DNA of 64,000 nucleotides from Chrysopilus asiliformis (taxonomy: Eukaryota > Arthropoda > Insecta > Diptera > Rhagionidae). Of the stretch, positions 46,916 to 57,915 are shown one piece after another (positions within the stretch are counted from its first letter, which is position 1; every line of letters begins with the position of its first letter). The notes under the pieces are model-generated. The model was given only the letters and a program-made list of their open reading frames with translations, was not told the DNA's origin and did not search any database. Location of the stretch: positions 16,773,403 through 16,837,402 of the forward strand of contig OZ035960.1 in NCBI GenBank assembly GCA_964034945.1. The letters are read 5' to 3'. Made by a program: the position numbers and the translations under genes.

Positions 46916-48239
46916 ACCTTGAAATTTTTTCCATGACGTTTTTTTATACTATTAAGATGGATCAAGTTCTTAAATGAACAAACCAAGAAAAAAACTACAC
47001 GCCCCCTCCCCCCACACCCCACACAAAAATGAAAATTTCTTCTGAAAATATAAATTTTCAATTTCTGATAGACTAGGCCCAACTGATTGTCCTTTACCAA
47101 AATATGTAGGTGTTCCATATTAATATGAATTGAAATTAACTTCTGTGCATACTGATGCCAAGCCCCATTATCTAATATTCAACAGTTAAAAGAAAATCTC
47201 CTCATGCAAATATTCACTAAAACATTTTTATGTTTTCATTAGAAAACATCAAAGAATAGTTCAAACAAATTATTTAAAATTTATTCAAACTCAACGGTGA
47301 GGAAACGAGATAAAAGTCAACCGAAAAATACCGAAATGCAAAAAAAAACCCCACTGGAATGCTGTCATCGATCACACTTTTTGTATTATTACTAGTTGAC
47401 TTGAAATTCTTGATAAAAACTTTTTCTTTCTCGCCTTGTTTCATGGTAAGCGTTTTGGGTTTTTTTTTCTTCATGTTTTTTTTTCGCAAAGATGACATTG
47501 ATTGTATTTAAAGTTATGTATGTCATCACTTGAAACAAGATTTTCAATTTTAATTAATTAATACGTATGTGTTATACTATACACTGAATAATGTTAAGGA
47601 TCGTATCAATCATTTGACTGAGATCATTAAAAGCGTAAACGTTAAATTGGAAGATATCAGAGAATCTCAGCTTGTAGAGAAGATGGAAACTGGGACAAAA
47701 TAAGTGACTAATGGTCTACAACCGCCAACAAATTCCAATTTGTTGTCACAGCGCCAAATCAAAACAGCAATTTGATTATAATCTCCCCTCTGGTGTCCGC
47801 CTCCACATGGAAATCACTGTGTGGCGTTACATTTTCACCAACATTTTCAATCGTTAAATGTTCGGGAATCGTGCTAAAGTTGTAAAAATCATTTCAATTG
47901 AAGTAAATTGAATTAGTGTACAATGTGAAGACTGGAAAATTTGACCAATAAGCACTTAGAGAAGCTATAAATCCAAAAAGTTGATCAACCATATACTCGA
48001 ATGCATTTTTATGTACTTATAGGAAAGTAGGTCTTTCAACAATGGCGCGGATCCAGAGTTTTATTCAGGGTGGCGGAACAGGATCACGGTAATGGAAACT
48101 TAGAACAGTAAACCAGGTACGATCTCCAATATTCTAAACTAGCTTTCATACCCGCCGTTGTCGGGTAAAAGTTTTTTGCACAAATTTTCTTGCGGCCAAA
48201 AAACAAAAAAATAACTTAAAAACTTTTGAAAAAAATCGT
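46916..48239. other. No gene seen
   Basis: 47.65-47.95 kb is less A+T-rich and looks unique (GGTGTCCGCCTCCACATGG) but has no splice-bounded open frame. Confidence 0.4.
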
Positions 48240-48640
48240 TATGCCTTCAGGACCTCCCGATCCGAATTCGTGATTAGCGACCCCGAAAACCCCCGAGTGA
48301 AACTTTTCAGCCTCCTATTGAGCAGGATTAATGGTGAAAATAACGGTTTAAAAACACCCAAACCCCCTTTACCCCCCGCTCACCCCCTCGAAAAAAAAAA
48401 CCGCCTTAGAGCGGTTTGCACCAACGAAACTTAGAAACTTATGTCGAACTTAAATTTGTTAAGTGCCAGAATTTCTATGGTTTAAGAAGGCTAAGCATAA
48501 CTTAAATAGTTATGACTTGTATCAGCAAACGGGCCTAAGTGAGCGCCTACGCGATGGTTGGGACATATTGTGAAAGTTTCAAGCTTCTAGCTTCAGGGGT
48601 TTGGGCTGGGCGTTGATGAGTCAGTCAGTCAGTCGATTTT
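48240..48640 (-). repeat. Dispersed repeat family H with GTCA tract
   Basis: Read on the minus strand: a GACTGACTGACTGACTC tract (48621-48635), then CCCAAACCCCTGAAGCTAGA, AGCTTGAAACTTTCAC and, 250 bp on, a TCGGGGGTTTTCGGGGTCGC phrase (about 48276-48297). It abuts the left end of the 2.3-kb mariner element. Confidence 0.6.
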
Positions 48641-48777
48641 ATACCGTATGCGTCATAAAAATCTGGAAAATTCATATTAAATGGTAAACCGTTTAATAAA
48701 ACACAGAAGTTGAACGAAAAAAAATGTGTTTTGCTCTAAACTAAATCTTACATACTAGTAAAAAAAATTATTCAAAA

Positions 48778-49315
48778 TATCCACCTCCAGCATTTACGAA
48801 CTCCTCTAAACGGGGCCTGTACTTGTCGTTTCATGCGATGGTAATGGTGGACTTCAGGGCTTGCATATTACTGTGAGCCTTAGCTCCAGTCTTAGCCTGA
48901 ACATATGCCCATATTAAAACATAACAAAAGCTATAATTGCCTATCTGGCAATCATTGGAGACCCGTATGGTGATATTCGTATCAAAATTTGAACAGTTGT
49001 ACCAAAATTCCACTTTGAAGTTAAACTTTCCAATAAGATTTTTTAAAATTTATTCCAATTGGATTTTGATGTATGGGAGTTTTATGTAGAATTATATCCT
49101 AAATAACTTTTGTTCTTGGACTTTTTTGATAAGATGCACCGTTTTCGGGATATTCACAAAAAACGATTTCGTTCGTTCTAATGGTCCATTTTTGCCCATT
49201 AACGAACTTAGCCTCGCATTTTACGAAAAACGGACCTGTGCCAAATTTCAAGTCTGTAGCTCAATCCGTGCGCCCGCAATCCGCGCCACAGACAGACGGA
49301 CGGACAGACGGACAG

Positions 49316-49346
<31 letters not shown>

Positions 49347-49914
49347 GACGGACATGCTAAATTCAACTTTTTTTATCATTCTAAACACACTGGTGTAATT
49401 CATTTTTTTGTGCGATGACGGGATCTTGGCGTTACAAACGGTAAGGCAAAGTTAATATACCCTTTGGTTTCACCATACGGGTATAAAAATCCAGGGGATT
49501 AAGATCTGGAGAGCTCGGTGACCACATGTCCTTAGACCAGCAGTTTTTTAAATTATTGGTTTTTTAAATTATCCAAATTTGGGTACTTCTGGCAGTGTGG
49601 CACGGCGCCCCGTCTTGTTGAAACACGTAAAACACATCATTACCGTAGGTTGACTCTATTGATGGTTTTACATGACTCTGCAAGATATCCTTATCGGATT
49701 CCTTCTGATCCTTCCTTTGATTGCCCTAATCAACACTGGAGTCCTTACTGAAATGGGTCTACCGCTTCCAGATTGCGGCCTAACTATTCCTCTGGCCAAA
49801 CAAGTCGCTCTTACAGCATAAACAGTTGACAACGTTCAATTCATTGGAAATCGCCTTATTGGACTTCCGCGCGTGGACCAACTTCATGATTTTCACTTTT
49901 CGAGCCTCCCCCAT
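48778..49914 (-). pseudogene. mariner transposase remnant, split by family F
   Basis: ATG at 49914 gives MGEARKVKIMKLVHARKSNK, a helix-turn-helix-like start. After frameshifts come RPISVRTPVLIRAIKGRIRR and then FQQDGAPCHTAR (second catalytic Asp block) and WSPSSPDLNPLDF (third block) close together. The family F insertion follows directly. After it the C-terminus resumes as WAYVQAKTGAKAHSNMQALK and ends LEEFVNAGGGYFE with a stop at 48778-48780. The QDGAPCHTA and PDLNPLDF signatures are those of Tc1/mariner DDE transposases. The first catalytic Asp region is deleted and several stops are present, so it is inactive. Confidence 0.88.
48905..49493 (-). repeat. Dispersed repeat family F, copy 2 (inside mariner)
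   Basis: Reverse orientation: AATTGCCTATCTGGCAATCA, TTTGATAAGATGCACCGTTT, AAATTTCAAGTCTGTAGCTC, a GACGGACAGACGG tract (49291-49352), GGCGTTACAAACGGTAAGGC and CACCATACGGGTATAAAAA. It splits the LNPLDF / WAYVQ junction of the mariner transposase, which gives firm outer limits for the family and shows it is itself mobile. Confidence 0.88.
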
Positions 49915-49977
49915 GTTGCTATATTTATAAACATTTAATTTTTTGGCTCAATTATGTACGAAGTTGTATTTACAAAC

Positions 49978-50854
49978 CACAGAACTATATACATAGAACG
50001 CTCATGGCCATATAAAGCCTAGCATTAAAAGTAAGTCAAAAATTATTGCTTTCTCTGTCCGGCTATATTTCGTTTCAATGACATTTCATGTGACTTTCAT
50101 TCACTGAACTGAAATTGAAATGTATAGCTACATAAGGCGCTAAGATTTGAATTTTTTCCGGCGATAAATCCAAAATTTCCATCGCATTAGAAATTTTTGT
50201 TGTTTTAATTCTATATATTAATTGAGAGTTAGGATTTTTGTACCCCCTTTTTGACCGACTTCCGCTGAAGTGATTTTGTTACCAAGATGTGGACAAACAC
50301 AAAACTTAATCAAATTAATATACTGAATATTTTCATTCTTGTGCCCAATTTCTCCTAAAAATGTTTACTCAAGAATTTCTTTTAATCTTAGCAACCCAGT
50401 CATATCAAAATCAAATGAACTAATGTAAAAAAATGACAAAAACGAATCACTTACTGAAACGTTGCCACCACATCTTCTTCAGTATTTCCACAACTTTCGA
50501 CAATACATTTTGATAAGCCTTTCTTAGGCCGTGGCATGATGACGCGACAGAATTTAATTCACACAAATAAATTTTATAATCACTTTTAATATTGACTGCA
50601 AACTATTTTGAATTTAATTTCAAAACGAAATCGAATCATGTTCTGTCATATGATGACAGTTCAATTAACCTAGGTTATGAAAACCGTCAAATTATATGAC
50701 AGTTCGAGTAACTTATTTACAGTGGAAAAGTGACAACTACTCAGATTTTATATATATTTGTCTCCCTTTGGCCCAATTTTTTTACCCCACTGAACTGCTA
50801 AAAAATGACTTATAAGAGATAGAAGATTGAGCGTTCTATGTATATAGTTCTGTG
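49978..50854 (-). mobile_element. P-type element (877 bp), non-autonomous
   Basis: Ends CACAGAACTATATACATAGA (continuing ACGCTC) and the exact complement at the right. The 8-bp target duplication TTACAAAC is exact (49970-77 and 50855-62). CA..TG ends, 8-bp duplications and a THAP-domain first exon inside the right end are features of the P superfamily. The rest of the transposase is absent. It lies in the leader of the mariner element and so is younger than it. Confidence 0.9.
50455..50537 (-). pseudogene. THAP-domain first exon of a P-type transposase
   Basis: ATG at 50537: MPRPKKGLSKCIVESCGNTE then EDVVATF, ending in CA directly before a consensus donor GTAAGT (50454-50449). C11 and C16 are the first zinc-binding pair of a THAP finger (C-x2-4-C). 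The split codon CA after TTT would encode His, giving the FH of the usual FHRFP motif. The downstream exons with the C2H half and the catalytic domain are not found. THAP fingers bind DNA in P transposases and their host-domesticated relatives. Confidence 0.8.
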
Positions 50855-50952
50855 TTACAAACCCTTTCAAACGTAGTACAAATTAATAAGCAACCGTCAT
50901 CTCCTTGAAAATACTTGCAGTACTAGATTCCAGATTTTTATGACGCATACGG

Positions 50953-51748
50953 TATAGATAGCGGGGTCACGGAAACTTAAAACAGTAACCTCCCGCCCCC
51001 TTCCCTTGAAACCTAAGAGCACTTTAATTTCACTAAAAATTGATTTTTTTGTCTCGCATTGCTACATATTCATCCGGACATTGAGCTGGATGACGAACAA
51101 ATAGGCAGATGTCAACTCTGTTTTATATGTAAAGTGACCAAGATTTTTAAAATCAGAATGCGGGACGCAGGAACTTTTTTTTTAAATTCGTCTATGTAAG
51201 AATCGATGGTTTTGATCATTATAACAGAGATAGTCCAACTCTACTTCACCATCAATCAACAATTTCTTTTCACGTCGTCTGCACCTACAGTTTGACATGG
51301 ATTACCAATCATAGATGAATTTTCATATTCACAGGGTTTTTTTGTGACTCCCTTCATAGAAATCTTCTTTTATAAAATGACCGGCGACCTCTTACTCTAG
51401 ACTTCAAAGCGATAAATGCTATACTCGCACAATTACCAATAGATTTTCAGTCTAGTATTTGGATTTGAAGAATTACAAACCTTAGAAATGTTAAAATCTT
51501 ATCCATTGTTTGGAATCAAAGTAAAACTATAGGTGCTACAGCTGGGAAGAAAATGACTTAAAGACTTATATTTTAAAATGACCGGCGATCCCTTTCTCCA
51601 ACCTCTTTCAAAAGATTTTATGGTTATGATCGATATTTTTAAATTATTTAACTCGCATCTATCAAATCGCCTTAAACCCTGATAATTGCCAATTATGATC
51701 TAAAAATCTGCCAAAAAAATCAAAGCTGGTCGAACACAAAATCTGTAT
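50953..51748. repeat. Dispersed repeats L and K
   Basis: 51085-51235 matches the minus strand of 39640-39775 (GTCAACTCT, AGTGACCAAGATTTTTAAAA, GGGACGCAGG, TTTTGATCATTATA). 51413-51565 matches 57140-57275 (AATTACCAATAGATTTTCAG, TTTGAAGA, AAAACTATAGGTGC, CAGC..GAAGAAAAT). Both are non-coding fragments. Confidence 0.6.
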
Positions 51749-51913
51749 GACCCCGTTCACATTGGTTGAAATAGTCCGCCTAATTCTGACAGAAACTGGC
51801 AACATTAGGGCAAGGTGAGGAAGTGGGCCTGAGCCCCACTTCCTCACCTTGCCCTAATGTTGCCAGTTTCTGTCAGAATTAGGCGGACTATTTCGACCAA
51901 TGTGAACGGGGTC
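51749..51913. mobile_element. Hairpin MITE, 165 bp, near-perfect palindrome
   Basis: From GACCCCGTTCACATTGG to CCAATGTGAACGGGGTC. The two 80-base arms differ at about two positions and leave a loop of only a few bases. A TAT duplication flanks it (51746-48 and 51914-16). The GTTCACATTGG ends and 3-bp duplication suggest PIF/Harbinger. Confidence 0.93.
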
Positions 51914-52116
51914 TATGGTAGGCAAAACTTCGACGATAGTGCCACCTCCGTACGCAGTCTTCAAGACCCACAAAAATCACCAGTAAGACGGTTGTGAATT
52001 TGATCAAATCAAGACGTCACAAGAGTAAAAAATGCAGTTACTCTTCTTTTAGCAAAAAAAAATCTGTTATACCAATCCAAATTATGTCCCAGCCGTCTGT
52101 TTGCAATCGTACAGCC

Positions 52117-52943
52117 CAGAAATGGGAAACGTTATCGTAACGTAACGAAATAACGAAACGAAATAACGAAACAAAATAATAATTTTCTGGTATTTTCTTC
52201 AAAATTTTAGTTCCGTTACAATAACGAAAAACGTAACGAAAAGAAACCGAAAAAAATGATTTCGTTTTTTCGTCATTTGCGTTTTTAATTTTTTTGTGAA
52301 TTGTTCGACGAAAGTTCATCAAGTATAATCCCACAGACTTACCAACTGCATAAAATATAATTCAAATTATTGGGATAGTATTTTTCACATATTTTGATTT
52401 TGAATCGGACTTTGTTTTGTCCAGATTCACTCTATTTCTGGAGATACGAAAAAGAAAATCTTTTAAGCAACTTTTTTGGAATCGAAAATATTTTTATTTT
52501 GGTATATGCAGAAGTAGAGTAAATCTGGCGAAAACAAAGTCCGACCCAGAATCAGCGACGTCAAAATAGCCTAAAATTTAATTTCTTTGATATTGAACTA
52601 AACTTTTGTACGATTTTTTTTTCTTTCAAGATTTTTATTTAGTTTTTTTATTTGTTTTTATTTCTGTTTTCTTTTTGTTAAGTTTTATTAATTTTTTTAT
52701 AGAATTTATTTTTATGGAAACTGAATTGAATTACTTTGTGATAAATAAACTATTATTCAAGAGCATTTTTTTAGTTTTCAGTTTCAATACAATGTGTAAC
52801 GAAATAATAGCGTTATAACGGAATGCAATGAAATTACATTCCGTTATCGTTACAAAACGAAATACCGTAACAAAATAAAATTTAAATTTCGTTACATAAC
52901 GAAATGTATAACGTTACGATTTTTTTTTCGTTTCCCATCCCTG
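52117..52943. mobile_element. hAT-type element of 827 bp (GTAACGAAAT-rich)
   Basis: Ends CAGAAATGGGAAACG and CGTTTCCCATCCCTG are imperfect inverted repeats. The flanks GTACAGCC and GTACAGAC form an 8-bp duplication with one mismatch. Both subterminal zones are dense in CGTAACGAAAT/ATTTCGTTACG words, likely transposase sites. The interior is A+T-rich with no transposase. A second copy is at 61350-62173. Confidence 0.85.
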
Positions 52944-53399
52944 GTACAGACCGGTTGAGCAATCCTCAATTTTGCTAGGAAATACTAAAAAATTTATTGT
53001 AAATACCTTTGCAGATACCACTAGATGTGATTCAAAAAAAAAAATCCGACATGTAAAACTGATTTGTGTCTTTCGTTATAAATTGCGCTCATATTGTACG
53101 TCTCTAATCCCTATAACTGGTATTTTTCTTATTTGTTCTACAAACGCCTATTTACCAACTAAAACAGGTTTGGTTTGCTTTGATTGCAGTGAATTACTTA
53201 CATTTCAGCATAGCAAAATAGAAAATATCCACAAATATGTTTAAATAACTCTCTTGATTGTTTGTTTTACTATCCAAAATTTTACGAAACAGATAATAAA
53301 ATTGATAAAAACAAACAAAATCTAAGAACTGTTAATCGCAATAAAACCGTCAATAAGCAGATTCGATCGATAAAAATTTGAGTAAACCGCTTACAATTC
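52944..53399. other. No gene seen
   Basis: A 90-codon plus frame (52972-53244) is not recognisable. Confidence 0.4.
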
Positions 53400-55450
53400 A
53401 CTTTCGATTTTGGGCCACTTTTACCGATATCAATTTCGGAATGAACGCACTAAATTCAAGTATGATATTCGAATTTATTCACCTTTAATTTCTACTTGTA
53501 ATCGTAATGAAACGCGAACCACTTGACGGCTGATGTCATCAAACTGGTATTATTGATGATGTTTAATTGATAGGCCACAATTAACAATTGGCACTGATAA
53601 CACTGTCAAGATTTATTTACTGATGATCGTGCCAAAAAAAAATCATAACAATTCATCGAGACAGAATCTTATGCACAAATCATTTAAAAATCTCGGTCAC
53701 TCACTACCGTTTGTCACGATCACAGCCAGCTGTCACTCATTCTATGACGAAACCAATTTTTTTGACAGTATTCTCGCACTTCCGGTGGCAATTGGAACGT
53801 TATAAAATCGATCGTTCTATGCACGAGTTAATGGCTGACTACTCGTTTTAGAAATTCACTGGTTTTCTTTCTTTCACTTTTTCGCTTTGATTTCAGCAAA
53901 TATTTAAATTATCGCCAAACTAGCGTGTATTACACAATCGAAAAAGGCCTGCGGTGATTTCATGCGCTATTTGCATTTGTGCAGGGCGGCGAGCGCGTTC
54001 TTGGCAAAAGCTAATGATCGCGCTCGAACTGTCAACGCCAGCTTGCAAAAGTATGAGTGCGATTTCCTTCTCGTTTTACTTTATTTGCAATCAACTAATA
54101 AACAAATGGGGAAAAAATGCCGAAGAAGAACAGCTAGAATACAATTATACTTGCATCTACTACGATGTCAGCACTTCGATCTACTACTGTTTAGCGATCG
54201 CGATTCTGGTTTTTCTTCTTTAGTTTTTTTGTTTTGTTTTATTTTTCGTACACTGGTATATCGCAAAAATCTAAATCTATAGGACAATGGAATATTCCTG
54301 TGTCACGATCGTTTATTTATTTATTTATGCTGTTATCCACGTAAAAGATTTTCATTAGAGACAATCTATTACAATATTTGCTTGTTGATAACTGGATTCG
54401 TGTTTAACCTCTTAAGTGCACAAAGGAACAACAACAAACGAATTTATCAAACAGCACTTTTGCATAAATTAACATTAGTAGTTTTTTTTTGTTCCTTATC
54501 GTGTTATGAAACTAACAATAAAAGAATTTAAAAGGAAGTCAAAATGGAATTCTTTTGAGCACACTTCGAGTCGATCACCATGAAAAGCTGGTAGTAATAC
54601 GATACTTTTTTTCACAATTGCAACGATGAACGTACTTTTTCAGCTAAACACGAGTACTGCCTGAATAATTGGAATTTTCAATCCGAATCGCTGGTAACTG
54701 ACATCGAAGAACATGTGCTTTCTATCAACAAAAAAAAATTGTCGAGAAGCCGAAACAAGATCGCCTTGACGGAGCCGATAAGATAACACACCATAAAGCA
54801 TTCAAACTAATCCACTCCAATTTCGAGGTGTTTCTCGGCTGTGTATCGAATTCGAGACCCAATTTCTTGAGAAACCAATCTAATTTTTCAAGTCACTCGG
54901 CAAACAGCTGGAGTCTACTTGGGAACGTACTGAATCGAAAGGCTGTCAAGTTCAAACTAAACTGCGATCACTGATCATGAACGAGCTATGCGAGTGCCCT
55001 GGCCAAGCAGTTATAGCTGTTCAAAAAATTGAAATTCAGTCAGATCGGTATAGTAGTTTATGTGATTCAGCAAATGATCGACTGGGTGCAAGTCTTGTAC
55101 TGGTTTCTGTTTAACCAAAGTATACTATTTGAACACCAACAACAAAAACAACAACAACGGACATCAGGCACAAAGATCAAAGCGAGCAGCGAACATCATC
55201 AGAGCCAGAAGAAAGATCACAAAAGAGCCTCGACAGTCGACGCATAGGTGTACGGAACACAAAAAAATCATCTAATGTGATCATCAAATGAAATTGCTAT
55301 TGAGGCGACTCAAGATCAGAGAAAACTAGCAAATTCGATAAGTCAGTCTTTGGTATAGAAGAATGACGGTGAGCCAGCTTCCATACCAGAAACAGGCTCC
55401 TGATGGGTTTTCAGGGCAGACATGCCTGACCTGTTGGGGGAAAAATTTGG
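53400..55450. promoter_or_regulatory. TE-poor island, promoter or first-exon-like
   Basis: About 2 kb without any repeat seen elsewhere in the window and with more balanced composition. Points of note: GTTATAAAATC near 53800 on the plus strand; an ATGCAAAT-type octamer on the minus strand near 53970; leader-like AAAGTGAAAGAAAG on the minus strand near 53880; and a minus-strand donor GTGAGT at 53704. On the plus strand there is an initiator-like TTCAGTCAGATCGG at 55036, a CAACAACAAAAACAACAACA leader near 55136, and ATGACG|GTGAGC at 55364-55375, a possible start codon just before a donor. Each is weak alone. Together they suggest the 5' end of one or two genes whose coding exons lie elsewhere. 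Frames at 53954-54282 match nothing I know. Confidence 0.3.
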
Positions 55451-57139
55451 ATGTGAAAACATCCGCAAAAATAATATAATAATTTTGTTATAGAAGAAAA
55501 CCTTTACCTAAGGCGAAAAGAAGGCATACATCGAGCACAATATGCGCAATTTTTACAAGATAGCCCCATAAAGATTCGTACACATATCGCAGAAAATACC
55601 TTCAAAAGGACCTCCTGTTTTAAAGCCATCAATCCTGTTTTAAAACCATCAATCCTGTTTTAAAACCATCAAAAAGGTTACATCAGCAGAAAAAACGGTC
55701 AAGAACGTCTTCTAAAGGAATAAGACTGAAGACCAATTCAAACAGGAAAGAAGATTCAAGCATTCGTTTTTAAGGACTAGAATGAGATTTGTTCTCCAAT
55801 TTTGGGTTTAACATGCGGGAGGAAAAGTGTGAGCAGATTTTTAATGCTTCGAAATTATTCGTGAATATTTTTAAAGCCCGATCACAGGAGGAAGATTTAT
55901 TTCAGATCTTGTTTTTTTGTTTGTGATTATATTAAGTGTTAATGTTTTAAGAATTTAATGTTTTAAGAATACAGCAAAAATTGCCCCGCAGATAAAACTT
56001 TCAGTAGTAATTATCTCACTAGTGAACATTATTTAATGAAATGCGCCGCAGGTGATTTTTTTTAAGAGAAATGCGCTAGACGTAGTATTTTCTGAGGATG
56101 GTGTAGCGCATACGTGTTTTTTCGGCTTCGAAACCATTTTTTAGTGAAAAAGAAACTACAACACTAGATTGCATAATTCCGGGACCAAAGTTTAGTATCC
56201 AGGGCGCCGAAACAATATGCCTAAATTCGGGAGTGTCCCGGACATACCAGGACGCTCAACAGAATTTTATGCATGCCTCTAGCCAGAACCATTCTTCACA
56301 GATCGTTCAACAGCAACACTTTGATATTTACATGCGAATATCAAAATTAAAACCAATCATAAAACTTTTTTTGTTTACATCTCATCCGAATGCTGACAGG
56401 AAACCGATTAACAAAGTTCGAACGTCCTCAGAACAATCGATGAAAAATGTACAACTATGTTGTATTACTACAAAAAAAACTCAGTTAAGCTCTCTATAGG
56501 AAATACATGAAACGCTGTTCTTTTCCAGCAATCGTCTCTAGGTTTGCGCGAACATTTGTTTACTTGACACAAATGCCATCTAAAAACAAAACATAAAAAG
56601 TAAATTTTTATATAGAAAACCAAGTTGTATGATGTCAAAAGGCCTGAAAGATCGCAATTTTCATCTGAATACTACGTAAAGTTAATCAGCTGTAAGAAGC
56701 AGTTTTCCGCCGCGTAATACATTCAAACCATATGTTTTACGAGCTGTATAGGAACCGTTAAATACAATCAACAATTATTTTGCAATCCGATAAGGGTAAC
56801 TTCTGTTCTACCACTCTTACAGTATGAATTTAATATAAGAAGAACATACGCTGAATTCAGCGCATCTGTAAAGCCAAATGATAAACTAACAACTCAGTAA
56901 AATGAGGTCTTTGAATTTAGTGTGCACGCATACACACAGGAAATCACTCAGAGTGGCGTTTTTCTTATCAAAAAATTGAAATACATTTCCACACACAAGC
57001 ACAATTCAATTCAGCTTATACCATATAATATTAACACGTAGCGATCAATGGATAAAGTAGATCTTGTACATTGCACAGTGGTGGAGTTGAATATTCTTAC
57101 AAATGAACAATTTTCTTAACTCAAAAGTATGAAAACATA
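55451..57139. other. No gene seen; small tandem at 55.62 kb
   Basis: CCATCAATCCTGTTTTAAAA is repeated about 2.5 times at 55612-55672. A phrase AATATGCCTAAATTCGGGAGTGTCC near 56215 is similar to one near 63440, so a degenerate dispersed repeat is likely there. Confidence 0.45.
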
Positions 57140-57275
57140 TCATGAGAGTAATATAGTCGCAAAACTACCAATAGAATTTCAGTACAGTCTTTGAATTTGA
57201 AGAGTCGCATAATTCGGATTCAACGTATAACTGTAGGTGCAACAGCGGAACAGAAAATAGCTTAGAAATTTCAAT
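57140..57275 (+). repeat. Dispersed repeat family K
   Basis: ACTACCAATAGAATTTCAGT, TTTGAATTTGAAGAG and ATAACTGTAGGTGCAACAGC match 51413-51565 in order. A shorter echo (AAACTATAGGTGCGGC) is at about 63920. Confidence 0.6.
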
Positions 57276-57354
57276 ACAAGAAACCTGAATCTCCACAAAC
57301 GGCGGGACAAATAACTTTGGTATCGATATCTCAACGAATAAAAAAGTAAAATTA

Positions 57355-57517
57355 CCCGGCCTTTACACGCGACTGTAAAGTCTGTCAGTAGCACAGACTT
57401 CAAATGTCAAATTACTGACAACGAATTAAAATACATTTAGCGAACTGGCAGTCAGTGCATTTACACGAGACTGTGTCAGCGACTTTGTCAGCTCTACAGA
57501 CGCGTGTAAGGGCCGGG
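57355..57517. mobile_element. PIF/Harbinger-type MITE, 163 bp
   Basis: CCCGGCCTTTACACGCGACT pairs with the right end GTGTAAGGGCCGGG. The flanks are TTA on both sides (57352-54 and 57518-20), the classical Harbinger target duplication. Inside, CTGTCAG/CTGACA words repeat near both ends. Confidence 0.88.
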
Positions 57518-57765
57518 TTACTCGCAGTCAACGTTCGCTTGAGGGAAAATAATTAAATTACAGATTGTTCATTCTATCGGAATGTTCACTGCATCGAATG
57601 TTGAAAAATGAAGCTATAAATGATGCTTGAAAACTAGAAAGTCATTTTCCAAGATTTAATTTACGTTTTTAAAAACTCCCAAGTAATCCTATCGAGGTGT
57701 AACTCTCAGATCTTGATTAAACTTACATATTTGAAAGAGTCTTTTATGGTAGGCTATTAACAACA

Positions 57766-57915
57766 AGGCGACGAGGAACACCCAACCTCAGATGGCAAGA
57801 CTGCGTTGACCAGGACGCAAAGAGAATTGGGATCCAAAACTGGAGAACATCGGCACGTGACCGGAACTTCTGGCGAGAGACATCGCGGCAGGCCAAGACC
57901 GGAAAGCGTTTGTAG
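57766..57915 (+). pseudogene. RTE-type LINE C-terminal fragment
   Basis: Forty-nine codons to a stop: RRRGTPNLRWQDCVDQDAKR, then IGIQNWRTSARDRNFWRETS and RQAKTGKRL. RP(R/N)LRW..DCV..DA..IG..NWR..A.DR..WR is the conserved tail of RTE-clade reverse transcriptases, which normally ends close to this point. The upstream polymerase is missing, so this is a 5'-truncated LINE end. It is better preserved than the copy at 29772. Confidence 0.85.

Larger units (their letters stand above)
48644..50952 (-). mobile_element. mariner-type element, 2.3 kb with two nested insertions
   Basis: 25-bp perfect ends CCGTATGCGTCATAAAAATC.. and its complement, each flanked by TA (48642-43 and 50953-54). A decayed transposase lies on the minus strand. 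A family F copy (48905-49493) sits in its coding part and a P-type element (49978-50854) in its leader. Without these the element would be about 0.84 kb, so it is also internally deleted. Confidence 0.9.

Noticed and set aside
53954..54282. Two overlapping frames of 89 and 106 codons in the 53.4-55.5 kb island
   Set aside because: Overlapping frames both open, no homology recognised, and the composition on the opposite strand looks like leader sequence.
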